In this document: in pieces, positions 1 to 10,076 of the stretch
Layout: each line of letters opens with the position of its first letter
Position numbering within the stretch: position 1 is the first letter of the stretch
Source of the DNA: Hysterangium stoloniferum
Lineage: Eukaryota > Basidiomycota > Agaricomycetes > Hysterangiales > Hysterangiaceae
Assembly (NCBI GenBank): GCA_015178975.1
Contig: WHVD01000035.1
Location: 310,001-374,000, forward strand
Reading direction: 5' to 3'
Length of the DNA: 64,000 bases
Position numbers and translations under genes: made by a program
The notes under the pieces: generated by a model
Seen by the model: the letters and a program-made list of their open reading frames with translations, nothing else
The model's database searches: none
What the model was told of the DNA's origin: nothing

Positions 1-344
1 CAAGTCCCACAACTTTTCTCTGTATCAACAATTCTGCGTATTTAATCAGAGCATGTGATCTAACAGAAAATTATTTAAATTTTATCAATTATTTATAATT
101 CTATACCTTTACATACCCTTTGACATCATTGAACCTAAGAGACATACATAAGTCAGTCTCTCTTTGCAACTAGGCCTGAATACTTACTTAGGGGTCAAAA
201 ATAATGTCCTTAAACACTACATCATCAGTCATATCTGTCTTGGAATAGTATTCTCATTCTTCCCCAATTTGTTCCTCTTGAAGCATCAATATAAACTATA
301 CATGTGAAAAGACAGGAGTGTGCAGATGCCAATCCCACCATTTC
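1..344. other. No gene seen
   Basis: This AT-rich stretch precedes a solo LTR. I see no long reading frame, RNA gene or family similarity in it. Confidence 0.4.
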
Positions 345-734
345 TGTAAGCCTGGCCACCTTACCACATACGTCATCACCAACCTCTCCCATCAACCACT
401 CATTGTTCCGCCACTTGCACCCTTGTGCCTTATCATGCGGTCATCATCACCAACCTCTCCCATCAGCCACTCATTGATCCGCCACTTGTATTGTTAAGTA
501 GCACCCCTGTGCCTGATCATGCAATTCCTTGTTCTTCCACCCCATTCACCTTGACTCTATATAAAAGACCCCATATCCTATAGTGATAGGATATCTTCTC
601 TTTGACCATTAATCCTTTTCCCACTCTTCCCTAGGGAACCTCGCATTCACCTTGTATCCTACTGATATGTAAAAATAAAGAAAACTTAGTCCTGTCCGTG
701 TTGACCGAGTGAGGCTGATACCGACAGCCTTACA
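345..734 (+). mobile_element. Solo LTR with 5-bp target duplication ATTTC
   Basis: The element starts TGTAAGCCTG and ends GCCTTACA, which are inverted repeats of each other over the first six bases. It is flanked on both sides by ATTTC (340-344 and 735-739), the 5-bp duplication expected of LTR-retrotransposon integrase. A TATA box TATATAAAAG lies at 558-567 and a polyadenylation-like AATAAAG follows, so the sense strand is plus. Inside it, a segment of about 66 bp beginning CATCACCAACCTCTCCCATC is tandemly duplicated (about 374-439 and 444-522). No coding sequence adjoins it, so it is a solo LTR left by recombination. Confidence 0.88.
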
Positions 735-2606
735 ATTTCAGTGATTGACCTCTGACTTACAAATAGTTATATCACCTGAGCCAACTTAGACACTACTGAC
801 AATTCAAATTACAATTGTTTTGGAGTTAAAATAGTTGTTATTCAAGGGATGAATGCCAGCTCTATACTCTTCACTCAAAGTACTCTGTGAGACATTTGTC
901 AACCACAGCCTTGTTCCATTATGACAGGTATTATTTCAAGCACTTTAAACATCCTTCCACAATCATTATTCATCGTATCCATTTCACTCACTTCCCCTAA
1001 TCTAGGTCTCCCGTCGTTTATTCAATTGAGTTCGTGTTTATCCATAACATCGTTATTTGTAGGTCTAGGGGTAAGCCAATTGTTCATAATCATCGTTGAT
1101 TGCCAACACTAATCCAATCGAGAATTCGTCTGTACTCACATGTGAGTGGTGTTTCACTCATGTCTTCGCCGTACATAACCTCCCAATAGCGTGATTTAGG
1201 GTACCATTTTGTCATTGAATACCACATCAGGCAGAGTAGGCTTATTTTATCCAACACAAGCACTCGCTAATGCCCGACCACGCAAGATTACGGCTATACT
1301 CCCGCTTTCAACCAATATGGCATGCGATACCATGATCAGTCTATCACTGGTGTACTTTCTTCGAAGGAATAAGCCCGAAAGAAGATCGTACGTATTGCTT
1401 TACCTCCCATCTTTTGTGATGTGAGGTCACTCTTTTAAGGCAAGGGCCATAGTTAATCGTCTAATATTGGATCAATGAGCATAGGTATTGTTGTGAAGTG
1501 CGTTGATAGCTTCGCTCTGGAATTCTGCTTGACACCACGGATAGTGTTTCCTCGTTTCTGAGTGTCATAACGGTACGATCCTATCGACGATAACAAGTTC
1601 TCATACCTCTGACCATCTCTTTTGGACCCATTCTGTTTTCCAGTTCGTCGCTATTCGACGTAGTAGCATCTGGAGAGTATTCAATTTTGCAATCGGAAAA
1701 TGTAAGGGATCATGTCCTTTATGCCTAAGTTCGATAATGTAAGAAGTGATGATTCTTGTAGTATACACAAACTCTTTGCTAGTGACGTGAGTATTATTAT
1801 CACCCAAAAAACTCAACCATCTTGATGACTACTTATAACCCGTCCCGGACTCCGAAAACAGCTGGATAATGTGGAACTTGATACATCGGTGGTACGCCTA
1901 CGGTGACCTTTCTTTAACTACAAAACAACATACTCCTTGTCAACTGTAGCCTTTATGATCGGTTCCACTCCAGAGCTTCAGATTTCACTGCATCATGACA
2001 TCATAGCGGGCGTAGATGGAGCCAAATTTCTCTACGCATCATCCTTCACGGTTGTATCACAGCCTGAGGACGTAGCATATCATTCACTAATACATCTGAA
2101 CGGTCACACCGTATCAGCCAACATGGAGAAGAAGATTCTAACGCCTTTTTTGATGTGTCAAACACAAACGCAGTTTTACTCGCCCCCGATCAATAATGTG
2201 GGGCGACTTTTTCGTATCGGCATCTATCTGGACGAAAGAGACTCACAAGCTGTGAGCCTGCGAGCAATTCACTTAAATGCACATGTGCTGCTTTATACGC
2301 CTTGTGATCGGACACCAGAACTTGTGCTGAGAAACAAATCAGAGAATTAAAGTTGATATATGGACGTGACAATGGTATCCAGATGCCGGCACATAGAAAC
2401 TCTGCATGCACACTATATTTAAATGAATTTGAAAATGTAGAAATGCAACAAAACAGCGAGCAAGCAAGGCAGACAGGGAGTATCATGAGGCATCTTGGAG
2501 AAAGAGCAGTGGGAGACGGCATCAGGTTGATAGTTTGGTATTGAAATGTCAAGATTTATTATTTTCGATCAAACTCTTGTTGCGATGTTACAGCGGCCAT
2601 TGCTCC
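735..2606. other. Gene-poor stretch, one unassigned open frame
   Basis: The only sizeable plus-strand frame is at about 1955-2350. It opens with ATG, has no recognisable domain, and sits among frames of similar quality on the other strand. I would not call it a gene. Confidence 0.3.
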
Positions 2607-3182
2607 CCACGTGCCTACATTTTTTTTTTTTTTTTTTTTTTTTGATATATTTGTATCCCGCTTCAAGCAACAATGGCTAACTGCGGCTAGGGGGTGAAAA
2701 GGCCCCCAGAGAAACTATGCTACGGTGGTACGAAGTTCCGAGTGAGCTACGTGTGCGGAAGGGATTTTAGTAAGCAAAGGGGGGGCATGTTGATATATAC
2801 ATGGTAGAGAGCTGAGGCCTTGAGGCCTTGGGCCGAAGCCCCAAGAAAAGCCCGAGATCCTGCTAGCAGGCGTCGACAAGGGCTGCAGGCACACCGAAGT
2901 CTTGCATTGCTAGTGCATAGGTGAATGCTGGAGTCGGAGGTGGGTAGGAAGGGTAGACCGCTGCCAGGCAACAGTCATGGTTGGTAGGTGCCAGTGACGT
3001 TCCGCAGACGACACTGGTGTGCGGCTGAAGGCTGCCGACTTTGACAGAGCAGTGAATTCAGAGGTCCCCAAACCTGTTCACTGTCATCCGCCTCTCCGCC
3101 CCTCACCACGAGCACTGGGGGCCCCAACCCCAGAGGCAGGTGGTGGTCACGGAACAAGAGAGCCTTGCCACGTGCCTACATT
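2607..3182 (-). mobile_element. Poly(A)-tailed retroposon with 15-bp target duplication
   Basis: A GC-rich insert of about 546 bp is bounded by the identical 15-mer CCACGTGCCTACATT at 2607-2621 and 3168-3182. Its left end is a run of about 23 T (from 2620), so on the minus strand the insert ends in a poly(A) tail. Long target duplications plus a 3' A-tail are the signature of target-primed reverse transcription (LINE-mediated). I find no reverse transcriptase or endonuclease motif. It may be a 5'-truncated LINE 3' end, a SINE or a processed transcript. The base composition differs sharply from the AT-rich flanks. The right-hand target copy coincides with the end of the kinase gene. Confidence 0.8.
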
Positions 3183-4106
3183 ATACAGCATTAGAGGGGG
3201 TTTCAAACCGAGGTGGAGAGTAAGCGCTCACCATATAGTAATACAGCATTTCCCAAAATATCGACAATTCGTGACGACGCTGATATATGGTCCATCGGGT
3301 GTGCATCACTTCAGGCGGAAGGGTATAAGCATGTTCAAAGTCAATCTGAAACACCGTCAAGACTCTCAAATGTAAATGAGAAAGACGCCTTTACCAAGAA
3401 CATTTTGCCATCAGAACGAACGAGTACATTTCGCATCACAGGATCCCGATGAATTATTCCAACAGAGTGGATCCGCTGTAGAGCATCAAGCACATCCGAA
3501 GCGATCTGAGGGGTATAATTCTCCGGAGAAAGATGGGCCGTGTCTTCAAGATACTCAATAAGTAGTGCCCGAGGAGGCACCTTGTCTTCCCAAATAAATG
3601 ACATATACGGATGGCGTTTTTCCAGAATCGCGGCACCATCCTGCAGCTCAGAAGCAAAGTCATACCAGCCATAACAGTGAGGCACCAATCCTTCATCGCA
3701 GAGGCCAAAGTGAGTAAGATTCGAATATGCTACAAATTCAAGAATGAATCCATCTAGCATAGTATCTCTCTCCGTGCCGCCGTCTGTGAGATCCCGGTAC
3801 TTTAAATGAAGAAAAATTTCATCCGAGTTCCACGACATTTCCAATTGAACTTACCAGTTTCAAAATAGCCAGTTTCTCGATACCGTTAACTGTCGTATGT
3901 ACCTTCATTACTTCTGTACTGTCATTCGATTCAAACTGCTCAATAACCCTATACTCTAAAGAATCCAACTGTGGAATGCAAGGGAATTGGGGACGTATTA
4001 AGATCCAATGGATCCACTCGGGTTCAATAACCTGCTCGCAATCTTTCCAAGGATTAGAATTGAGAAGCTCCTCGTCTCCCTCCTCGATAGACATTGAGAG
4101 ATCCAT
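3181..4106 (-). CDS. Protein kinase-like protein (fungal, APH/Ser-Thr kinase fold)
   Basis: I model three exons, 4106-3855, 3799-3395 and 3345-3181, separated by GT...AG introns of 55 and 49 nt, both in phase 0, giving 273 residues. The upstream frame is closed by a stop, so the first ATG at 4106 is the likely start. The catalytic loop reads IIHRDPVMRNVLV, with the HRD and the downstream Asn that bind Mg and phosphate. Splicing of the second intron brings IDFEHA directly after it, in the place of the DFG motif. A preceding helix, DVLDALQRIHSVG, is typical of the segment before the HRD loop. I see no glycine-rich loop and the N-lobe is short, so activity is uncertain. The family is common and expanded in agaricomycetes with no assigned substrate. 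The stop codon lies at the edge of the retroposon target duplication, so the native 3' UTR was displaced. Confidence 0.78.
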
Positions 4107-5078
4107 ATGGTGTTTGGTGATAGTAGACTCTCCGGCGCTTCCTTCTTGGTCCCACAAAATCTAATTTGGAGCCGCATGAACCCTAACCTTATTCAGGAGA
4201 TATATTTACCTTCTTGAAGGGGACGCACGATAAGACTTGCCCTGTTGGCATTTATTGGTATATGTCGCAAGCAATTATGGATGCTCACGGTCTTGCTGTG
4301 CTCTTTTTTGGGTCATACTATATTATCAGGTGGATTTATTTGATGGACAATCGGCTAGGTAAGCACTTTAAAGTTACTTCATCGGTTGTATTCTATAAGT
4401 GTCACCCCTTTACCCACATGAAACCCATCGTATATTTTCAACATGCCCGACTACAGAAATGAAGAAAATAATACTACTGAGTCAATAGCGTGAATTCAAT
4501 GTGCCAACCAAACAGTAAATCCTGCGGTTCGGTCACTACGCTGTGGGCAGGCGTCAGGTGTCTGTGAGGATTTTCGGATTTTTCCGCCACTGAAGTTCAG
4601 ACCAACAAATTATTGCGAAAAATAATCTAAAAATTTTGGCCATCCTGAAACGTCATGAGAAAACTGAAGAATATTTATAATTAATAAAATTACATTTTTA
4701 TTAGCTATATTTTTAGCCGTATTCCAACATCTGAAGTCATCTTCTTCCCAAAAAAATCCAATCACGAGATATAACATTTGTCGACATGATATGAGGAATC
4801 TCGCATACCCCTAAGCTTCCCCTACTCAGACTTGTCACGCATCACATCCACCCCACAGGAGCAAATAGTAGGGATACCCGAACCGATATTTTTGGCCAAA
4901 ACTGTAAAAAAATATCCCACTTAAAGTCCCGTTTTAGGTCGCGATCGATGGGGATAAAAACGTATATCGATGTCGCCGTATATATATATTTAAACCTGGA
5001 GCCTATAACCTAATACTTAGCACCATTTAGGACTCATTCTGCTAGCGACTGAGAGATCTTATTCTTCAGAGAAACACC
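4107..5078. other. Intergenic, AT-rich
   Basis: No convincing gene is visible. A TATA-like TATATATATATTTAAA run at about 4979-4995 lies some 85 bp upstream of the ATG at 5079 and could be the promoter of the ancestral gene there. Confidence 0.35.
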
Positions 5079-5900
5079 ATGCAATTGTCTCAATCGGAGC
5101 TGTTATTTTATCTAACCGCTAAATCGGCGGAGTTACTTGCCAAGATCGGCGGCCATCCTCAACCCACTCGTAGCAAGATATTATGGTCTTGAGCACATCG
5201 AACAGACATCGAGGGTGTGGGCAGGCTTCAGATACGAGGATATCACACAGGGCTACAAACACATATTGGATACTTTTACAATACGCTACATTCCACAACC
5301 GACTATGCATACTCGGCCTACATTACGATACGAACAGGACTTTGTGGAACATTTTAAAAATCATTTAGAGCAGACAGTTAACAACGCGTTAGATTTGACT
5401 TTCAGTCCTCCCGTGTCCATCGTTGTCAGAGACTTCATCTTGGACACTGAAGGAAGTCCCGACAATTCGCAACATATTATCAAGGTGTTGCCTCACCGAA
5501 TGGTAGCGGAGATTCTTCACAAGCAGTACAGCTGGAACTTCCAGATGGATGCTACCGATACACAAATATCCAACGAAATAGGATGCAATTTAAGACAATA
5601 TTTTGCTGGTCGGGCTAGAGTCAGCAAGAATGACGATCAAATGATAATTGTTTGCATGCCTCAGGGTCAGCTAAACGAAATGGACCTTTGTTTTCTAGTA
5701 GCGCTATCCGAATTACTTGTCGAGGTCGATGGCTATCCAAACCCCACCCGTGGCCAGAAACTATTTTATGGTCTTGAACATATCAAACGGACATCGAGGT
5801 TATGGGCAGATTTCAGATACGAGGATATCACACAAAGCTACAAACATATATTGGATACTTTTACAATATCCGAACAGCGAAATATTGTCTTAAATTGAGT
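5079..5900 (+). pseudogene. First copy of a rearranged gene family of unknown function
   Basis: A frame opens at ATG 5079 and carries a segment ending ...HPQPTRSK. It then needs a small frameshift: relative to the second copy at about 5745-5770, about 5 nt are missing near 5172-5185. From there it is open from about 5170 to 5898. It carries recognisable repeats of itself: a module A (GLEHI...FRYEDITQ...YKHILDTFTI) occurs at about 5110-5285 and again at 5700-5869, and a module B follows at 5286-5617. I do not recognise the protein. Conserved-looking pieces include VSIVVRDFILDTEG and HRMVAEILHKQY. Because A is duplicated and the reading frame then runs into inverted DNA, the locus as it stands probably does not make the ancestral protein. 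Confidence 0.55.
5286..5617 (+). repeat. Left arm of a 330-bp inverted repeat (module B, forward)
   Basis: This arm matches the reverse complement of 5870-6196 along its whole length, including the coding segment VSIVVRDFILDTEG. The second arm reads VSIVIRDFILDTEG on the minus strand. The arms are separated by about 250 bp, so a transcript through both could form a long hairpin. Confidence 0.85.
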
Positions 5901-6196
5901 TCTATTTCGTTGGATATTTGTGTATCGGTAGCATCCATCTGGAAGTTCCAGCCGTACTGCTTGTGAAGAATCTCCGCTACCATTCGGCGAGGCAACGCCT
6001 TGATAATATGTTGCGAATTGTCAGGATTTCCTTCAGTGTCCAAGATGAAGTCTCTGATAACGATGGACACGGGAGGACTGAAAGTTACATCCAACGTGTT
6101 GTTGATTGTCTGCTCTAAATGATTTTAAAGTGTTCCACAAAGTCCTGTTCGCATCGTATGGCAGCCCGAGTATGAATGGGCGGTTGTGGGATGTAG
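5870..6196 (-). repeat. Right arm of the inverted repeat (module B, inverted)
   Basis: This is the inverted copy of module B. Module A2 lies immediately to its left and module C2 (ARVSKDDGQM...) immediately to its right, both in plus orientation. Only B is flipped inside the second copy of an A-B-C unit. The minus-strand frame through it is open for 77 codons because it mirrors the coding strand of the first copy. Confidence 0.85.
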
Positions 6197-6534
6197 TGGC
6201 TAGAGTCAGCAAGGATGATGGTCAAATGAGAATTGCTCGCATGCCTCAGGACCTTTGTTTTCTAGTAGCGCTATCACTCAGAAACGTTCTCAGCCAACAT
6301 TCAATTCTGGAACGTTTGTATAATGACGGAAATAATGGGATTTATCTGAGAGCAATGGTAGAATTGCTGCCTTTCGATGTCAAGGTTAAGCAGATCCTTC
6401 TATGGATCGCAGATTACTTGAAGGCAGCCGAATTTCGCAAAGCTATCTATGAGAACAAATTCCGGACACAGGAATTCAAATCCCTCCTTAGTTTACTGTT
6501 AAAATACGCGTGTCTCTATCACGTACTCGGGTAG
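6197..6534 (+). pseudogene. 3' part of the second copy of the unknown gene (module C and tail)
   Basis: Module C2 (ARVSKDDGQMRIARMPQ then DLCFLVALS) repeats module C1 at about 5611-5705, where the same peptide has a short insertion. The frame continues for about 85 residues beyond what copy 1 retains and may preserve the ancestral C-terminus. It is rich in Leu and charged residues (VKQILLWIADYLKAAEFRKA), probably helical. It lacks its own start because the upstream B module is inverted. Confidence 0.5.
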
Positions 6535-6690
6535 CAGAAGACCCTCGCAATCGCGCAGGGAGCTATATTCCCATGTAGCTGCGTATATAAACCCTAAGAA
6601 CAATAGAATGCTGTATGGGGAAGACAACGGGAATGTGAAAAGGGGAAACAATGGAACAAAGGGGAAGGGAACAAAGGAACATGAGCTTGG

Positions 6691-7326
6691 ATGATGCTCG
6701 AAATCCAACATTTACTTCCGTCTAAAATTCAAGCCTTTGCTCAAAACGATACGTCACCAAATGGCCTCAATTTGATATTTGCATTGCTTCCTCCACCTCT
6801 TGAACGCTACAAATATTTTGGCGGAAAGGGGAACTTCAGGGCGATTAGCATAGTACCCACAGGGGGTATCACTCACTATTTCAAGCTATCCCCAGACTTG
6901 GCAGCAACTGTGCCAGAAGATGCCAGTCGCAATTACCTCCCAGCTGATTTTAAAATCTCTAAGACTTGGCAGCCCGATTGGGACAGTTCATCCGGGTCTC
7001 AAAGAGATGCATTCTGGCATGCAATCTCCCAGGTACAGTGCTACACCTATCAGCATGATGTACGGTACGGCTATATTATATGTGACACTGGGTTACGGTG
7101 TTTCCGTCGGATGGGGACGAAAGGTCCCTCGGGTATATCATTTCATGGTCACGTCGAACTCTCCCCTGTTATCAATTGGGGTGACCACGGCCAAAAATTG
7201 ACGGTTATGTTGGTATTGTGGTATCTACATATGCTTGCTGCTGAGGATGACTGCATCTTGCCGAACCTATGGATCTCTGAAAAACATTCTGGTGGCAAAA
7301 CGTTTGATTACGGGAGAAAGCATTGA
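6691..7326 (+). CDS. Hypothetical fungal protein
   Basis: A 211-codon ATG-initiated frame without introns. The middle part, about residues 105-145, reads QRDAFWHAISQVQCYTY then VRYGYIICDTGLRCFRRMG. That pattern is seen in uncharacterised agaricomycete proteins thought to carry a PD-(D/E)XK-like fold (from memory, not verified). A hydrophobic helix near residues 175-190 (TVMLVLWYLHMLAA) follows. The protein stops soon after while another frame stays open to 7438, so a late frameshift or a missed intron is possible. No neighbour suggests a role. Confidence 0.5.
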   Translation: MMLEIQHLLPSKIQAFAQNDTSPNGLNLIFALLPPPLERYKYFGGKGNFRAISIVPTGGITHYFKLSPDLAATVPEDASRNYLPADFKISKTWQPDWDSSSGSQRDAFWHAISQVQCYTYQHDVRYGYIICDTGLRCFRRMGTKGPSGISFHGHVELSPVINWGDHGQKLTVMLVLWYLHMLAAEDDCILPNLWISEKHSGGKTFDYGRKH

Positions 7327-7438
7327 CAAACTGCCAAATGAACACATTGATACTTCGCGGTCTGGATTCCGCGGTAGCAGGTCCTACAATCAGCAGGGAG
7401 GGCAGGGCTCATCAAGGAGGACCACCTGGGGCCATTAG

Positions 7439-7904
7439 GGATAAATTTCTTCACCATTCAACATAATAACGCCTTCTCAGGTTTCGATAGCTTTTTTTTT
7501 CCCATTTACGGTCTTTAACTATGAAGTCGTTTCCTATTACACCAACCTCTGAAATCGACGTGTTTCTCACCACCCTGTCGTATGGGCACTATGCCCATTT
7601 TGTTTTCTATGCATTCCTTCATGTGTTTCTTTCCCCCTTCTCTTGCTCCCCTCACCCGCTCGATACATTGCGTTCCCAATTGCTTTAGTTTGTAGTTACC
7701 GTAGCCGCTTGAAATCGAACTGTATAACGTGAATGGGAATAATTCCCCACTCGGTATGGTCGGCTTAGGAAGGGTCTTATAGCTTCAAAGGATATGGCTG
7801 ATGCATACAAGCTAATTCCACAGTGTATGGGATGGATGCAGTCCCGTAAAAATGATCACATGGTAGCTTAGGATATCTGGTATCTTCTTAGCTGGAGTTC
7901 ATTC
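7439..7904. other. Intergenic, nothing recognised
   Basis: No frame, repeat or RNA gene was recognised here. A short T-run (about 7492-7500) and pyrimidine-rich DNA could be a 3' region of the preceding frame. Confidence 0.35.
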
Positions 7905-8290
7905 CATTCGATACCCGGCAAAGAGTGCGCCTCGGTATTAAATACCCCATTTATCTAAAGACAGAGGGTCTGCGGAAGCAAATAATAAAAACAATTACTT
8001 CCATGTCTCCGCAAGCGCGTAGCTAGGGATTTCGCTCAGTAGAGATTCATAAAGCAGTAAGACATACCTCGGCATATCGTCGTGCTTGTTGTGGACGGAA
8101 GAGGGATCAGTGACATCGATGCTGACCACGCTTGCATATTCTGTGTGTAGGCGACGGTGCTTTTTAATGGCTTTTAAAATTGTCCATCCGCGTTCCCGCC
8201 ATCCTTCATCACCTATGGTCTTCCACAACAGGTATATCGATTCAAGTGTTTAGGACACATCAAATACTGCCTAACGGAATAGTGAGGGGA
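7905..8290 (-). pseudogene. GH47 class I alpha-1,2-mannosidase, C-terminal relic
   Basis: Read from 8290 downward, the minus strand shows successive hallmarks of the C-terminus of glycoside hydrolase family 47: RQYLM, then a frame change, ESIYLLWKTIGDEGWRERGW, a stretch equivalent to the kinase-like region AETWK, an in-frame TAA replacing the expected Tyr, LFLLFASADPLSLDKW, an extra G that shifts the frame, and finally VFNTEAHSLP. The last motif holds the Thr that coordinates the catalytic calcium in this family. At least one stop and two or three frameshifts make it non-functional. The family trims mannose from N-glycans in the ER and Golgi. No N-terminal catalytic part is visible upstream, so only the last fifth of the gene survives here. 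Confidence 0.8.
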
Positions 8291-10076
8291 TTTGAAGGCG
8301 AGAATATTTTCTAACAAGCCTAGATTGATTTCCAACTCCGGGTAGCTTCCCTCCCTGACTACCTTGAGGTAATCCTTCATGCATTAGTATTCTGCAGTTA
8401 TATAATTTTATATCTATGTATTATTTTATTATTTTTCCGTTTAGGGGATCCTGGGAGAAACGAGAATGGGCGTAATGAATGAGAGTGTCGATGACCTTAT
8501 TAGAGAATCAGGAACCAATTCAGTTTGCTAATATTTCATTAGTTGCAAATACTTTCTATTAGCTGACAGCTGGTTGCATTATGTATTTTTGGGGGGCGAA
8601 CAGTTTAGATGCCCTATGTGGAAAGACCGGATCCAAATTAACGACTAGCTATGCCAAGCATAATGCAAATTAAATCTCATAGAGAAGCCTGAGGGCCAAC
8701 ACTCGTCTGTTTGCGCTATGCTTCTAGGGTAAGTGACCGTCGCTCAGTATTCCTTCAATTAATCATATTAATTCTTATTTGTACTTGGAGAACCCCTGTC
8801 AGATCGACATAATGTAGACGAGGAACATGAAGCTGCTAGTATAGAGTGGTTTTACTGCAATCACATTGAAACGGCAAACTATTAGGGCTTTGATGGTCCT
8901 GAACCAGAAGCTTCGTTTATGTCGCCAACTTATTTACAACTTACTGGGAGAGTAATATTCATCTCATATACTAGTTACCTTTGGATTTATTCTGATATAT
9001 ATATATATTTGTTGTCGTATGCCCACAACGTCGTAATACGGCCCGTATACGTACGTACCCGTATTGTCAGAGGGGGTTCCATGTCACTATACGGCCCGTA
9101 TGGCGTATGCCCGTGTCCATATATGCACTTGAAGATTTACGGTCGTATCCGTATACGACACGGTGCCAATCCTTTTCTGTAGACACCCCGATGTATGCTA
9201 AGGATAAATCCAGCTCTGCAGTGCATAGAAGATGCACTTCAAAGGTCCACAGTCGTCTTTGAAGAACCTAATAAGCATGTGGCTTTGTTTGACTGCAAGA
9301 GACGATCATTCGCAAGGGAGCCTAAACCCAATAAAACGTAAGCTTGTTGACAATACAATAGGATGTCAAGGCCATGTAGTTTGTACGTACTATTGTCTCA
9401 GTACTGCCGGCCTTACACGCAGCCGCGGACTCAAAATGTCTTTCGCTTCAACTTTAATTAGTGGGTGCATACGTATTCAATCCATGTTAATGAGCGGTCA
9501 TATTAACCACCGTAATTGTGACTATCGCCCTCTAACTCACTTTTGTATCTGCAGATAATGCGATAATAACTTGATGATTCCCACTGGCAGCCATCCATAG
9601 TGTCGTTCCTCGAACGATTTGATTGATGAATGCGATAGCCAGCACCTATACGATGACTTACGACAACAGAGTCACTTGTTCTTAGATGAATCCAGACGCT
9701 CGATAGGGTCCTATCGTACCAACTCAAAGGTGTCAATAGAGAAGAAGCGTGGATAAAGTTCCGTGTTATTAATGTCGCCTCACAGCTCACAATCTGCAGC
9801 AGTCCTCTTTTATGATCCAGGCCGCGGACCGAATGCCGCATACCTCACGAATATGAATAAGAGGACTATGAAGAAGAGATCTCTGTCAGTGATTTGCACA
9901 ATTAGTTTCTGCAGGACGTTTTATCCCACCCAAGGTGACCTCTCAATTTATGCCTTAAGCCACTTCTATTGAATGCAAGATATTTTTCAGAGCATTAATC
10001 CTCCTGTTGGTTTGCTTGAATCTTCGACACCTTAATGTTCGCTCACTGAAAGCATCTCTACCTTTCTTAAAATAGC
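8291..10076. other. Intergenic with dispersed short repeats
   Basis: Nothing coding is recognised. About 8495-8565 matches in inverted orientation 12325-12400. About 9035-9107 holds two ATACGGCCCGTAT palindromes. From about 9430 on, the sequence has patchy similarity to the region upstream of the transporter copies at 23.5 and 49.2 kb, so it is probably the diverged promoter side of the transporter gene that follows. Confidence 0.45.
9035..9107. promoter_or_regulatory. Pair of CGG-N-CCG palindromes
   Basis: The odd palindrome ATACGGCCCGTAT occurs at about 9037-9049 and again at about 9096-9108, with further GTATACG/CGTATAC pieces between and after. Everted or inverted CGG triplets are typical recognition sites for fungal Zn2Cys6 transcription factors. 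That these serve the transporter about 1 kb downstream is inference only. Confidence 0.3.

Noticed and set aside
1209..2552. Several 60-137 codon frames on both strands
   Set aside because: Most lack ATG starts, overlap each other on opposite strands and show no family signature.
5861..6094. Minus-strand 77-codon frame resembling the gene at 5137-5898
   Set aside because: It is the inverted module B, not an independent gene.
7970..7998. 29-bp intron in the mannosidase relic
   Set aside because: Reading straight through gives family-like sequence with one stop (AETWK, stop, LFLLFASADPLSLDKW), so no intron is needed.
9000..9180. CRISPR-like or satellite array of GTATACG repeats
   Set aside because: Units are irregular in spacing and sequence; better described as scattered palindromes.
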